A stretch of DNA of 64,000 nt from a virus: IMG/VR virus record IMGVR_UViG_3300023174_000101, positions 34,361 to 98,360 of that record. The stretch is one strand, 5' to 3'. The notes under the pieces were generated by a model. It had not been told where the DNA came from and ran no database searches. It worked only from the letters and a program-made list of their open reading frames with translations. The position numbers and the translations under genes were made by a program. Within the stretch, counting starts at the first letter, position 1; the number at the start of each line of letters is the position of its first letter. Of this stretch, positions 31,544 to 39,107 are shown one piece after another.

Positions 31544-31822
31544 CTACTGGCGGCTGTAAAGTACAGTGTACTCTACGCCCGTACCCCAACCAGTCTTGGG
31601 GTCCCAGTAGTCAGCAACAAGGGGCTTGGTTGGTGTGGCCACGATTGCGGCTGTGGCCTTATCCATGTCCTCGCTGTAGAATACCACCTTCCACTTGGCG
31701 GGGTCGGTGCTAGACCCAGAGACGTAGTCAGGCTCGAACTCAGACAGGTGCTTGGATGCGGCCTTAGCCTCTGACTCTGAGTTAAAGAATAAACGGAATG
31801 CAAACGGCTGTGATAGGGCCAT
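31544..31822 (-). CDS. Hypothetical protein (92 aa)
   Basis: MALSQPFAFRLFFNSESEAKAASKHLSEF... looks like a ferredoxin-like alpha/beta fold. A beta-alpha-beta start (FRLFF, EAKAASKHL) and a second strand-helix unit (WKVVFYSEDMDKATAAIVA) are visible. No family recognised. The P3 promoter lies just downstream of its stop. Confidence 0.65.
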   Translation of the reverse strand: MALSQPFAFRLFFNSESEAKAASKHLSEFEPDYVSGSSTDPAKWKVVFYSEDMDKATAAIVATPTKPLVADYWDPKTGWGTGVEYTVLYSRQ

Positions 31823-31832
31823 ACTTTACTCC

Positions 31833-32045
31833 TTAATTGGTTCTAACTACTTCAACGTCGCCTGGGTATACATTACACATTGCTCCACTAAACCAACGAA
31901 CCATGGGGCCCGCCTTGTCCTTGTATGCGTTAGTCTCCTCAAAAACCACGCCAAGGGTGCCCTTCTGAACATTCGCGCCGATTGGATCCAGGCATTGGCG
32001 CTCACACATCACGAGAGTTCCACGCTTGAGAGACATGACATCCAT
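31833..32045 (-). CDS. Small beta-rich protein (70 aa)
   Basis: MDVMSLKRGTLVMCERQCLDPIGANVQKG... has an SH3-like pattern (LKRGTLVMC, KGTLGVVFEE, VRWFSG, DVEVV). A KOW- or carbon-storage-type small barrel is possible. No family named. Confidence 0.6.
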   Translation of the reverse strand: MDVMSLKRGTLVMCERQCLDPIGANVQKGTLGVVFEETNAYKDKAGPMVRWFSGAMCNVYPGDVEVVRTN

Positions 32046-32055
32046 GTTTTACCTT

Positions 32056-32439
32056 TCATGCTACTTTGTTCCAGAGTATCGTACGATACTTGATACTCAT
32101 TGCTGTAGGTTCTGTTGACTTGGGCAACTTCATAGTCTGGAAATTGCCTTCATTGTCAGTATATACTACTTTACGTACGCCTGCTTGAATCATTCGGTCT
32201 ATGCACATCTGGCAGGGCTTAGAGAGACCAATGGTGCCAGAACGTTTTACCCGAATCACGAACATCGTCGCACCCTCAGTGCCGCTGCGCCAGGCCCTAT
32301 TTAGGGCGGCGTGCTCTGCGTGGACGTGACTATGATTGTGGGCTATGGCTATAATCTTGCCGCCCCTGACTAGGATTGCGGCAAGCTGGTGGTGATGCCT
32401 AGCTTTGGCCGCTTCCTTTATGGCCATTTTCAAATACAT
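32056..32439 (-). CDS. Zinc-dependent cytidine/deoxycytidylate deaminase-like protein
   Basis: A 127-residue member of the cytidine deaminase fold. The zinc and catalytic residues are present: H40-A-E42 (HVHAEHAAL) and C76/C79 (KPCQMC). In phages such enzymes usually make dUMP from dCMP for dTMP supply; tRNA- and free-base deaminases share the motifs. It is short for a dCMP deaminase (usually 150-190), so the substrate is open. It fits with the phage's reductase and PurZ. Confidence 0.78.
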   Translation of the reverse strand: MYLKMAIKEAAKARHHHQLAAILVRGGKIIAIAHNHSHVHAEHAALNRAWRSGTEGATMFVIRVKRSGTIGLSKPCQMCIDRMIQAGVRKVVYTDNEGNFQTMKLPKSTEPTAMSIKYRTILWNKVA

Positions 32440-32858
32440 TAGTTAATGTATGTCTTGTCATCTGGCCTGGCCACTTCTGGTGCTGATGTTGGTGGTAGTG
32501 ATGGAGCTAGACCACGCTCGTAATTCTCGGCTGGGCTTGCCAGGATGTGCTTCGCTGCCATTAGGGCAAGCAGCGCAGACGCATCCTTAACGGTACGAGC
32601 AGCAGCCCCATTGATGAAGTTGTATGCATTATCACCGGTAGATGATACGTACATATTGGTTACGCACACCTGCAGGACCTGGTCCTTGTCAACTGATACG
32701 TTAAACCCGAGCAGCATGTTGAGCTTAATGGTTGGGTCCACTTCAGGGCCTACTAGTCTTACATTCTTAGGGAATTCAAGTACGGAGTCATCCCCAGCAA
32801 ATTTAATGGCAGCACGCAGTACTAGCCTACGCAGTCGAGTCATCATTTTGTTAATCAT
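32439..32858 (-). CDS. Hypothetical protein (139 aa)
   Basis: A basic helical N-terminus (INKMMTRLRRLVLRAAIKF) is followed by a beta-rich domain and a Pro-rich tail. Its stop overlaps the deaminase start by one base. It is transcribed divergently from the plus-strand gene at 32897. No family recognised. Confidence 0.6.
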   Translation of the reverse strand: MINKMMTRLRRLVLRAAIKFAGDDSVLEFPKNVRLVGPEVDPTIKLNMLLGFNVSVDKDQVLQVCVTNMYVSSTGDNAYNFINGAAARTVKDASALLALMAAKHILASPAENYERGLAPSLPPTSAPEVARPDDKTYIN

Positions 32859-32896
32859 GGCATTCCCATAGCTACTGGTAAGGTTACAATTAATAA

Positions 32897-33169
32897 GTGA
32901 TTAAGCTATCTAAAAAGTGTTGGCGGTGCCCGCCAGAGAAGTCAGAGCAACCCCTAGAGAATTTCTGTAGAGGGGGTAAGGATTCTGTATGCAAAGCATG
33001 CAGGTATCAACTTAACTCCGAGTGGGCGAAGACCAACCGTGATAAGCTACGGCCAAAGCGTGCGCAGTATATGAAGGACTACCGCGCAGCGAAGAAGAGG
33101 GAAAAAGAGGCTCTGGCAGCGAAATCATCCGAAGAAAATAAGCCACCAGAGCCTGGAAGTAGCAATTAA
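32897..33169 (+). CDS. Zinc-binding protein, the only plus-strand gene
   Basis: A 90-residue protein with a GTG start. KCWRCPPEKSEQPLENFCRGGKDSVCKACRYQLNSEWAKTN shows the CxxC ... FxxxxxxxxxCKxC ... W layout of the zinc domain linked to phage HNH/endonuclease VII-type proteins. The C-terminal part is a basic helix (KRAQYMKDYRAAKKREKEA). The downstream nuclease part is absent, so this may be a stand-alone zinc protein or a remnant of a mobile nuclease. Its stop overlaps the convergent gene by 4 bases. Confidence 0.65.
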   Translation: MIKLSKKCWRCPPEKSEQPLENFCRGGKDSVCKACRYQLNSEWAKTNRDKLRPKRAQYMKDYRAAKKREKEALAAKSSEENKPPEPGSSN

Positions 33170-34005
33170 TTACCTGTCTGCTTATCTGTGCCCATCTTAG
33201 CCAAATATTCAGACAGACTCAGACCAGCAAATCCGGGGTGCTTCTCGAACTGCTGAATCGCCTCGTTCACCCATGGCTGAACCCAATAGGTGTACTCCTT
33301 TGGGCGTGGCTGTGCACCTACGTTCGCCTTAATGACCGACCCTAGGTGCTTGTGAATAATGAGCTCTTCATACCCAGAATCACGTACATCACGGCTAGCC
33401 GTGTCAACTAGGCACTGCTGCCCTGCCATATGTCGTGTGATGGAGATTGCCTTAGTATCTTTGCCACAGTTCGGGCACTTATAAAGTACCGACAACTTGC
33501 TGACGTTGAATCCGTCCTCCGAGAACTCGAACAGCATTCGGTCGGTCTTGAGAGTCGGTACGCCCTTGTCGGACTGTAGCTGACGGATTACGTCCGCGTG
33601 GTGCTTCATAATGTCGGCCAGGTCTTCGGTAAACGTCATGAAGTACTCGGGCGAAATCTCGCCTACCGAGTTGTTCGCGCGCTGCTCGGGAAACTTTACT
33701 TTCATCAGTCTTGAGTACGAGCTACGACCCACGCCTGAGTATGCGTTGCGTGTGAGCACAGCAGTCGTGTAGCCTTGGCTCGCGCCATGGATGTTAACGA
33801 CGGCGTATGCCTCCAAGCCACCATTTTGGTCGTTCGTGTACTTCTCTATTGCGTCAATGTTATACTTGATGACGCGCTCCATCTCGCTAACTGACTTGCT
33901 AAAAATATGTGCAAGCTCGTCGGCTGTTGTCTCCCTAACTTCGTGGTCGCCGTTGTCTGAGTTATAATCGTTAATCAAATACTTCGGCGTGAGGTCTGCC
34001 GTCAT
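33166..34005 (-). CDS. GGFAG-tail family protein with C2HC finger (279 aa)
   Basis: Residues about 180-201 form a C2HC finger (CPNCGKDTKAISITRHMAGQQC). The C-terminus (YWVQPWVNEAIQQFEKHPGFAGLSLSEYLAKM) is the shared GGFAG module. The middle and C-terminal regions resemble the proteins at 34248-35168 and 55151-56122 (for example the RDVRDSGYEELIIHKHLG stretch aligns with KDVREAGYVNITHIRGIG). It follows sigma-54-like promoter P4. No known homologue is recognised; binding of nucleic acid or partners via the finger is possible. Confidence 0.75.
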   Translation of the reverse strand: MTADLTPKYLINDYNSDNGDHEVRETTADELAHIFSKSVSEMERVIKYNIDAIEKYTNDQNGGLEAYAVVNIHGASQGYTTAVLTRNAYSGVGRSSYSRLMKVKFPEQRANNSVGEISPEYFMTFTEDLADIMKHHADVIRQLQSDKGVPTLKTDRMLFEFSEDGFNVSKLSVLYKCPNCGKDTKAISITRHMAGQQCLVDTASRDVRDSGYEELIIHKHLGSVIKANVGAQPRPKEYTYWVQPWVNEAIQQFEKHPGFAGLSLSEYLAKMGTDKQTGN

Positions 34006-34084
34006 TCTTGGCCTGTCCTAGGGTATGGTTTGGGGAGGATTCGCGGTGCTAAGGCGGCGTTTCGCGTGTTGCACGCCGGACTGT

Positions 34085-34099
34085 GCAATGCGCGTGCCA
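34085..34099 (-). promoter_or_regulatory. Sigma-54-like promoter P4
   Basis: The minus strand reads TGGCACGCGCATTGC followed by ACAGTC. Exact GG-N10-GC spacing. The predicted start near 34073 is about 68 bases before the GGFAG-tail gene at 34005. It sits just downstream of tRNA-Leu. Confidence 0.75.
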
Positions 34100-34115
34100 C
34101 TATAGTTATACTAAT

Positions 34116-34199
34116 TGGCCAAGGAGGGACTTGAACCCTCATGCCCGTGAAGGCGGCGGATTTTGAGTCCGCTGCGTATACCGATTTCGCCACTCGGCC
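34116..34199 (-). tRNA. tRNA-Leu (CAA)
   Basis: 84 bases, class II with a long variable arm. The acceptor GGCCGAG pairs with CTTGGCC, the anticodon loop is CTCAAAA and the T-arm is GAGGG-TTCAAGT-CCCTC. CCA is not encoded. Confidence 0.93.
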
Positions 34200-34247
34200 C
34201 TAAGTATATCCTATGATAGCAACTGATCGTCACTGGATTAACTGCTT

Positions 34248-35168
34248 CTAGCGTGGATCTCTCTTATGGCGATACATGTGCACATTTACGGTAGGCGCTC
34301 GGCTATTGTCAGACTCAGGTCTCATCTTCTGCAAATAATCATACAAAGACAGACCGGCGAAGCCGCCGTTCTTATTCCATACTTGATATGCACTGTAAAT
34401 CCACTTTGGAACGTATGCGTCATACTTGTACGCTACAAGTTCGGTGTCAATTAGACCGTCGTGACAAAGGTTGTATAGTTCTTTGTTAGAGCGATAGTCA
34501 ACGCGCTCATTGTCGCCGCTGTGAATAACATTGTACATACGGTAGTTAATACACCTGGCAGTCTTCATGTGGCTGGGCAGCTGCTTGGTATTTACTACCG
34601 TACGACAATGTGGACATTCAGACTGGAACGGCACACGGAACGCAGTCAGCTCGATAGCTGGCCAGCTACTATCCGAGCCATCCTGAGACCAATCGCGTAT
34701 TGGCTCTGATGCCATAAAATATGTAGACTTACTGGTGAGCTTGTCATGCTTCGCCTGGAGTAGGAACTTCGCATTATTCTGTCTAAGTTCGTCTATGTAG
34801 CCAATAAACTCTGGCACGGACTCGCGTACGACCTTCTTCGGGGCATATGCAGACCTCCACGAAGAGTTGCCATTCTTGGCCCAGTTTGACATGAAAATTG
34901 TGCCAGTTCCGCACTCCATGGCCATCTTTACAATGTCAGCGTTCTCCTTCATGTACGTAGCCGAATACAACACGTGTATTGGCATGGTGCCACCACCGAA
35001 CATGCTGTAATTGTCGGCCACGCTGGCCGCTAACTTGTCGCGCACATCTGCTAGCCTTTTGTTGGCGATGTCGATGTGTAACTCAATCTCGTCGATCGTA
35101 GGATTAAAAACCACTACGTTACGCCAATTGTCGGTGCCAGCCTGAAGCTCAATTTTTCTTTCGCTCAT
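34248..35168 (-). CDS. GGFAG-tail family protein with C2HC finger (306 aa)
   Basis: It resembles the neighbouring 279-residue protein. A C2HC finger (CPHCRTVVNTKQLPSHMKTARC, about 195-216) is followed by the shared module YVPKWIYSAYQVWNKNGGFAGLSLYDYLQKM and a basic extension of about 25 residues (HMYRHKRDPR). The N-terminal 190 residues are phage-specific. Function unknown. Confidence 0.75.
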   Translation of the reverse strand: MSERKIELQAGTDNWRNVVVFNPTIDEIELHIDIANKRLADVRDKLAASVADNYSMFGGGTMPIHVLYSATYMKENADIVKMAMECGTGTIFMSNWAKNGNSSWRSAYAPKKVVRESVPEFIGYIDELRQNNAKFLLQAKHDKLTSKSTYFMASEPIRDWSQDGSDSSWPAIELTAFRVPFQSECPHCRTVVNTKQLPSHMKTARCINYRMYNVIHSGDNERVDYRSNKELYNLCHDGLIDTELVAYKYDAYVPKWIYSAYQVWNKNGGFAGLSLYDYLQKMRPESDNSRAPTVNVHMYRHKRDPR

Positions 35169-35280
35169 TTTTATCCAGCCTGCATCCGCAAATATGGTAG
35201 TGTTCGACCTTTACTTCACAATCCTTAGTGCCAGTACATGATACCCACTTGGAGTCGTTACATTTCTTGCATTTTGACAT
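35149..35280 (-). CDS. Tiny zinc-binding protein (43 aa)
   Basis: MSKCKKCNDSKWVSCTGTKDCEVKVEHYHICGCRL... contains CxxC, C, C and CxC plus His, enough for one or two zinc sites. It overlaps the upstream and downstream genes by about 20 bases. A longer start exists but adds unlikely sequence. Confidence 0.6.
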   Translation of the reverse strand: MSKCKKCNDSKWVSCTGTKDCEVKVEHYHICGCRLDKNERKKN

Positions 35281-35491
35281 GTTCAAAGTCCACCGATGAG
35301 AATAGTGCGGCAGATAGAATAGAGTGTTGCTCATTCTCCCGCCGTACATTTAGTTTATACGAGTATAACCCCGGCTCTACATCGGTGACTATATATCTTG
35401 CACCAACAGTGGGCTTAAGCTGCTTGGCGAACACGCCCTTACGGCTCACGCAGCGGACTAAATCCCCAACTTTAAACTCTGTAGCGGCCAT
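35258..35491 (-). CDS. Small KOW/SH3-like protein (77 aa)
   Basis: MAATEFKVGDLVRCVSRKGVFAKQLKPTVGARYIV... has the GDLVRC opening of a small barrel and continues with beta strands. The start is only about 7 bases after the predicted transcription start of promoter P5, so the message would be almost leaderless. No family recognised. Confidence 0.65.
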   Translation of the reverse strand: MAATEFKVGDLVRCVSRKGVFAKQLKPTVGARYIVTDVEPGLYSYKLNVRRENEQHSILSAALFSSVDFEHVKMQEM

Positions 35492-35509
35492 TGTACTGCA
35501 GTACAACTG

Positions 35510-35524
35510 CACACGGCGTGCCAC
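35510..35524 (-). promoter_or_regulatory. Sigma-54-like promoter P5
   Basis: The minus strand reads TGGCACGCCGTGTGC followed by AGTTG. GG-N10-GC spacing. The predicted start near 35498 leaves only about 7 bases before the ATG at 35491. Confidence 0.7.
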
Positions 35525-35561
35525 GGGCCCCTCGTCGGAGCCCGTGGTCGCCAGATGTCAG

Positions 35562-35861
35562 CTACTTGCGAGCGCCGATGGTGCTATCTTGCTCGCGCCC
35601 GCCGAAGTCTCCGGTCTTGGATCGAAGCCCACGTGCGTACTTCTGCACACGTGGGTGTTCAGTGTCCAGACCCTGAGACTCTGCATATCTACGCACCGCG
35701 TCTTCGAACTTGCGGGAGTCTTCATCAATTGGCCTACCCCGCTCATCCGTCATGTGCCCACCCGTTTCGTCCGCGTACTTCTTCACGCGTGGGTCGTCGA
35801 GGGTGAAACCAAGAGACTCTGCCCACTTAATAACGGCCTCAGAATACTGTTTTTCCGGCAT
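35562..35861 (-). CDS. YAxSxGLxxxxPRVxKYA repeat protein (99 aa)
   Basis: Two copies of a ~25-residue repeat are visible: AVIKWAESLGFTLDDPRVKKYADE and AVRRYAESQGLDTEHPRVQKYARG. The same unit appears several times in the 200-residue protein at 43471-44073. It looks like a short helical peptide-binding or assembly repeat. The C-terminus is GDFGGREQD. Function unknown. Confidence 0.7.
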   Translation of the reverse strand: MPEKQYSEAVIKWAESLGFTLDDPRVKKYADETGGHMTDERGRPIDEDSRKFEDAVRRYAESQGLDTEHPRVQKYARGLRSKTGDFGGREQDSTIGARK

Positions 35862-35949
35862 GTTACCCTCTTTGGTTAAGGCGCGCGGCACCACGCCACC
35901 CGCCACAAAAAAGGTAATCACGCCTTCTCGCCGCGACAACTGGTATATC

Positions 35950-36324
35950 TTATCCGTATAATAGAGTCCAACAGACACAGCAGCGCATTTCAATCTTGTC
36001 GTCTTCCGCGTCTACCATGGTTGTATTATGGTGGTCACATATCGACGCGAGGGTAGACTGTAGGTCTTGAATTTTCTTGTCTAGTACGCCGCGTTGACGT
36101 TCCAAGCGGTCAATCTGCTTCACAAGAGAGTTGATCTTGTTCTGTGCCTTGCTCTTGTTAGCCTTCTCGGCTTTGCGTTTGTGCTGGGGTGTCTTTGCTT
36201 TCTCTGCCTCAAGCTCGGCATCCTTGTCAAGATACCCCTGCGCCTCTTCTGGCCTGGCCACTTTGCTTTCTGCAATGGCCTTACCAGACAAGATGTCTGC
36301 CCTGGAGAAACGACCGACAGTCAT
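35950..36324 (-). CDS. Coiled-coil protein with C-terminal Cys pair (124 aa)
   Basis: The ATG at 36324 overlaps the TGA of a 30-residue membrane peptide (ATGA), so this start is preferred over 36393. The centre is a coiled coil (KSKAQNKINSLVKQIDRLERQRGVLDKKIQDLQ). The C-terminal CDHH and CCVC could bind metal. No family recognised. Confidence 0.65.
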   Translation of the reverse strand: MTVGRFSRADILSGKAIAESKVARPEEAQGYLDKDAELEAEKAKTPQHKRKAEKANKSKAQNKINSLVKQIDRLERQRGVLDKKIQDLQSTLASICDHHNTTMVDAEDDKIEMRCCVCWTLLYG

Positions 36325-36413
36325 CTGTGCAGCAGTTCTCTGACGCATATGTACAACTCTAGCGTAAAGAACGCTCCTAAAGCTATGTACCATGCAGCAG
36401 GTAACTTGTCCAC
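36321..36413 (-). CDS. Tiny single-pass membrane peptide (30 aa), GTG start
   Basis: VDKLPAAWYIALGAFFTLELYICVRELLHR is one hydrophobic helix with a basic end. The GTG follows the upstream stop directly and the TGA overlaps the next ATG. This exact packing supports a real gene. Confidence 0.5.
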   Translation of the reverse strand: MDKLPAAWYIALGAFFTLELYICVRELLHR

Positions 36414-36704
36414 TTAGATCAGTCCTTCGCCCCTTAGGTATGCGAATAATAGAGCTGCAAGTGCTGTATAGGTACCCTCTGTACCAGCATAGTGCTTATC
36501 GAACATCGTACTGAATACATCGTGAAGGACTACACGGGTAGTTTTTATATCCTTCATCTCGTCTATGCGGTACATAGCTGCCTCAATCTCAGACACATAC
36601 TCATCGGGAGGCGCACCCATCTTAATAAGGCCCAGTGGGTCTGCCTCGTTGAAGATGTCGTACAAGTCTGAGAGAAGCTTAGGATTTTGGCGTACGTTTA
36701 TCAT
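36414..36704 (-). CDS. DUF1871-like protein
   Basis: A 96-residue helical protein. DLYDIFNEADPLGLIKMGAPPDEYVSEIEAAMYRI resembles the DPLGLI-GAPPDEY-SEI pattern of DUF1871 proteins found in phages and bacteria. Function unknown. Confidence 0.7.
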   Translation of the reverse strand: MINVRQNPKLLSDLYDIFNEADPLGLIKMGAPPDEYVSEIEAAMYRIDEMKDIKTTRVVLHDVFSTMFDKHYAGTEGTYTALAALLFAYLRGEGLI

Positions 36705-36708
36705 AGAC

Positions 36709-37223
36709 TCACTTCACATCAAGACCAGACAGTCTGCATCTAGCTTTATATTCTCTAATTCTGGTGTTGTGTGCGGTTTTGCATACTGTACACTTACACT
36801 TGTGGTATCTATACCCAACTGATGTGCCATGTGGTATTTGGTCGTCAGTAAGGGTTGGCCGTAGCTGTCCGCCATTGCTACACTCTTTGGAGCAGAACAG
36901 TCTTCCGGACTTGTTCCTGCTAGAACGCGTTTTAGCCTTGCTTGGCACTAGGCTAAACTGTGTGTTGCAGCGCGCACACGTAAGTTCTAGCCGCTCAGCG
37001 GTACTGTGATGTGAAGCGTGCGCACCTGCAGCCAACATCGAGAGGTTTTCAATCCGATTGCCAGTCTTGTCTTCGTTGACATGATGGACAACGTGCCATC
37101 TGGCACAATCTGCCCAGTGGCTTGCCACCATACTATATGGTGTTCATATGCATAGCGGCCACGGTATAACTTACCAGGGTAGCCAGTTGGAGCCACAACT
37201 AATATGTATGGTCCGTTTCTCAT
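36709..37223 (-). pseudogene. HNH homing endonuclease, frameshifted
   Basis: The N-terminal half (YPGKLYRGRYAYEHHIVWWQATGQIVPDG) and the HNH core (WHVVHHVNEDKTGNRIENL plus HASHH) lie in two frames that meet near 37095. Inserting one base there would restore a protein of about 175 residues. The C-terminal half has CARC...CSKEC and CKCTVC zinc pairs. This is either a decayed homing endonuclease or a sequencing error; no slippery heptamer is visible. It lies next to a tRNA cluster, a usual place for such elements. Confidence 0.8.
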
Positions 37224-37237
37224 GTTTATCAACTAAG

Positions 37238-37313
37238 CTCCTTGAGCTGGATTCGAACCAGCGACATCCGAATTAACAGTTCGGCGCTCTACCTAGATCT
37301 GAGCTATCAAGGA
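37238..37313 (-). tRNA. tRNA-Asn (GTT)
   Basis: 76 bases. The acceptor TCCTTGA pairs with TCAAGGA, the anticodon loop is CTGTTAA and the T-arm is normal. CCA is not encoded. Confidence 0.93.
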
Positions 37314-37327
37314 ATATAATTGTTGCA

Positions 37328-37398
37328 TGGAGCTAGACAGAATCGAACTGTCAATCTCGCCTTGCAAAGGCGATGTTATCCCGTTTAACTATAGCCCC
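37328..37398 (-). tRNA. tRNA-Ala (TGC)
   Basis: 71 bases. The acceptor GGGGCTA pairs with TAGCTCC, the anticodon loop is TTTGCAA and the T-arm is GACAG-TTCGATT-CTGTC. The D-loop is short. Confidence 0.9.
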
Positions 37399-37436
37399 TT
37401 GCATTAATAATGCTTACTCATTGCTGCTGGATATAC

Positions 37437-37823
37437 TTAGGAGAAGTAGCCCATACAAAATGCATGGCCCTCTGCATCAATCCAGGAGCGATCATCCTTC
37501 CAAGGCTGCCTAGGTCCACCCGTAGTCTCGGTATGATGATTCTTGCCCTGCTTCTTCTCGTCTACCATCTCCCAGAACTTTTTGGCAGAGATTGGACGTT
37601 TGTACTCGCTCATAATCCTGACCCTTTTGCCATTAATCTTCATGGACATAGCATCGCGCCAATCCTTGGCAGAGTTAATCGGTGCGCCCGTTGGCGACTC
37701 GTACCCTTTGAGCGCCTGAAATGTGAACGACCATCCCATGCTGCTCTTGCCGATGTGATACTGGTTCTCTGGATGCTTGCACGTAGGGCATACGTTTACC
37801 ATCAGATAGTAGTTAGTTCCCAT
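37437..37823 (-). CDS. HIGKSS-type phage protein (128 aa)
   Basis: The opening MGTNYYLMVNVCPTCKHPENQYHIGKSSMGWSFTF is typical of a phage family (MGTNYY.. C.xC ..HIGKSS.GW) of unknown function. CPTC and the His may bind zinc. It shares 11 bases with the upstream gene. Confidence 0.8.
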   Translation of the reverse strand: MGTNYYLMVNVCPTCKHPENQYHIGKSSMGWSFTFQALKGYESPTGAPINSAKDWRDAMSMKINGKRVRIMSEYKRPISAKKFWEMVDEKKQGKNHHTETTGGPRQPWKDDRSWIDAEGHAFCMGYFS

Positions 37824-38127
37824 TCTTGCACCTGTCGCTTACATAAAGAACACGGTCCGCTGGTGAAGTTTCAATCTTCAAGATGCAGTGGTCGAGGATG
37901 CCCTCTCCACCAAACGAGCGCGAGGTCTTGATAAGAAGCGGAATCTTCGTTGGCCCCATGGACCTATTGACCGGGCCGCACATAGGAAGGTCTGGCCAGA
38001 TGTCGCCTGTCTTACTGTCACCGTAATAAATGCGGATTCGCTTGCCGGAAGCGCGAGCGTCTTCAAGGATATTAATCACTGCCTTCGGGGTAGAGTCGTG
38101 GTAAGTCGTGCCGTTCACGATGGGCAT
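37813..38127 (-). CDS. Hypothetical phage protein (104 aa)
   Basis: MPIVNGTTYHDSTPKAVINILEDARASGKRIRIYYGDSKTG... has the TxYHD..P..V...LE..R layout seen in other phage proteins, with a GGEGILDHCI tail. Function unknown. Confidence 0.7.
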   Translation of the reverse strand: MPIVNGTTYHDSTPKAVINILEDARASGKRIRIYYGDSKTGDIWPDLPMCGPVNRSMGPTKIPLLIKTSRSFGGEGILDHCILKIETSPADRVLYVSDRCKNGN

Positions 38128-38214
38128 ACAATTGTCCTTGATAAAATGCCACCAGAGGTAAGGTAGTGGCACACTAAATAGCCCCTTACGACTGCATCGG
38201 GAATCTACCCGATG

Positions 38215-38709
38215 CTAGACAGACGCCTCGGTCTCAGCCTTGGTCGGAGACTCGACGCCAGCGCGCGCGCGCGCCTCAGCCAGGCGGGCCTGCAGCTTGG
38301 CACGAATGCTCTCCGCATTGGCAATTACCTGCTCGGGGCTGGGCGTAACCTCAGGCACATCAATTACCTGTGCAGTAGCCTTCTTGGCGGCAGGCTTACG
38401 ACCCGAACCCTTCTTCATTTCTGGGGAGACCGCGCACTGGTGCCAATCGGACTGCTCACGGATGTGGTTCGGACCGCCCTTGATACAGGTCAGCTCCGCA
38501 CGGAGCTTGCCCTTCTCGGAGCGCTCGGAGAGGATGACACCCTTGGAGCCCAACGGCGTGGTAAACTTCATGCCAGCGAGGCCAAGCTTCTTGGCTGCCT
38601 CCATGGTGTAGTGGCCATCCGCATCTGGAGTGAACCCATGCTTGGTGGCTGCGGTCAGGATTGCGGAATCTGCAGAATCAGTAATGGTGGTGTTGGTGTC
38701 GGTGCTCAT
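38215..38709 (-). CDS. KFTTP/DWHQC paralogue A (164 aa)
   Basis: KFTTPLGSKGVIL ... ELTCIKGGPNHIREQSDWHQC is shared with the 197-residue protein at 59695-60288; both end in long Ala/Lys/Glu helices. The Cys/His pattern (C...H...DWHQC) could bind zinc. The gene follows two sigma-54-like promoters (P6, P7), as does its paralogue. The role is unknown; the matched promoters suggest shared expression. Confidence 0.75.
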   Translation of the reverse strand: MSTDTNTTITDSADSAILTAATKHGFTPDADGHYTMEAAKKLGLAGMKFTTPLGSKGVILSERSEKGKLRAELTCIKGGPNHIREQSDWHQCAVSPEMKKGSGRKPAAKKATAQVIDVPEVTPSPEQVIANAESIRAKLQARLAEARARAGVESPTKAETEASV

Positions 38710-38730
38710 TGTTTGCCTCTGAGGGTTAAA

Positions 38731-38751
38731 TGCTCAGCGCCACGCTGAGCA
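38731..38751 (-). repeat. 9-bp hairpin at a transcript 5' end
   Basis: TGCTCAGCG and CGCTGAGCA flank a three-base loop. Promoter P6 predicts a start near 38752, so the RNA would begin with this stem-loop, which could protect the message or fold the leader. Confidence 0.75.
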
Positions 38752-38763
38752 CTACTACTATAT

Positions 38764-38778
38764 GCGAACGGCGTGCCA
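38764..38778 (-). promoter_or_regulatory. Sigma-54-like promoter P6
   Basis: The minus strand reads TGGCACGCCGTTCGC. GG-N10-GC spacing, with CGC rather than TGC. The predicted start near 38752 is 43 bases before the gene at 38709. It is the downstream member of a tandem pair with P7. Confidence 0.6.
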
Positions 38779-38820
38779 GAGGTCTTACCTCTCACACGCC
38801 GCCGCACGACAAAGAATACT

Positions 38821-38835
38821 GCACTGGCCGTGCCA
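38821..38835 (-). promoter_or_regulatory. Sigma-54-like promoter P7
   Basis: The minus strand reads TGGCACGGCCAGTGC followed by AGTATTC, as in P3. It begins three bases after the stop of the 54-residue gene. It is the upstream member of a tandem pair. Confidence 0.7.
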
Positions 38836-38838
38836 GTA

Positions 38839-39003
38839 CTATCTATATACAGGGTCTCGGTGAGCGCCGCAGTGGAGGCACTGGCCAGAGCCGCCGAAAA
38901 GATGCTCGGTCCCATTGCAGGCTTGCACTGTTGCCTTAATTAGTGGATTGATGATGAGGTACATGTTCTGTAGGACGTCACGCTGTTCGGATTGCTTGTT
39001 CAC
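38839..39003 (-). CDS. Tiny zinc-binding protein, GTG start (54 aa)
   Basis: A GTG start eight bases after AGGG begins NKQSEQRDVLQNMYLI. The C-terminus has CNGTEHLFGGSGQCLHCGAHRD, a C...H...CxxCGAH zinc pattern seen in small phage proteins. It fills the gap between tRNA-Ile and promoter P7. Confidence 0.65.
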   Translation of the reverse strand: MNKQSEQRDVLQNMYLIINPLIKATVQACNGTEHLFGGSGQCLHCGAHRDPVYR

Positions 39004-39028
39004 GTTTATTTACCCTGCATTTTAAGAG

Positions 39029-39100
39029 TGGACCGGGGTGGAATTGAACCACCGTCACGCACTTATAAGGTGCGGGCCTTAACCATTAGGCGACCAGTCC
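39029..39100 (-). tRNA. tRNA-Ile (TAT)
   Basis: 72 bases. The acceptor GGACTGG pairs with CCGGTCC, the anticodon loop is CTTATAA (reads AUA) and the T-arm is GGTGG-TTCAATT-CCACC. CCA is not encoded. Confidence 0.92.
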
Positions 39101-39107
39101 TTAATTT

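Noticed and set aside
30694-31713. 339-codon plus-strand frame
   Set aside because: Shadow of the DUF932-like gene on the other strand.
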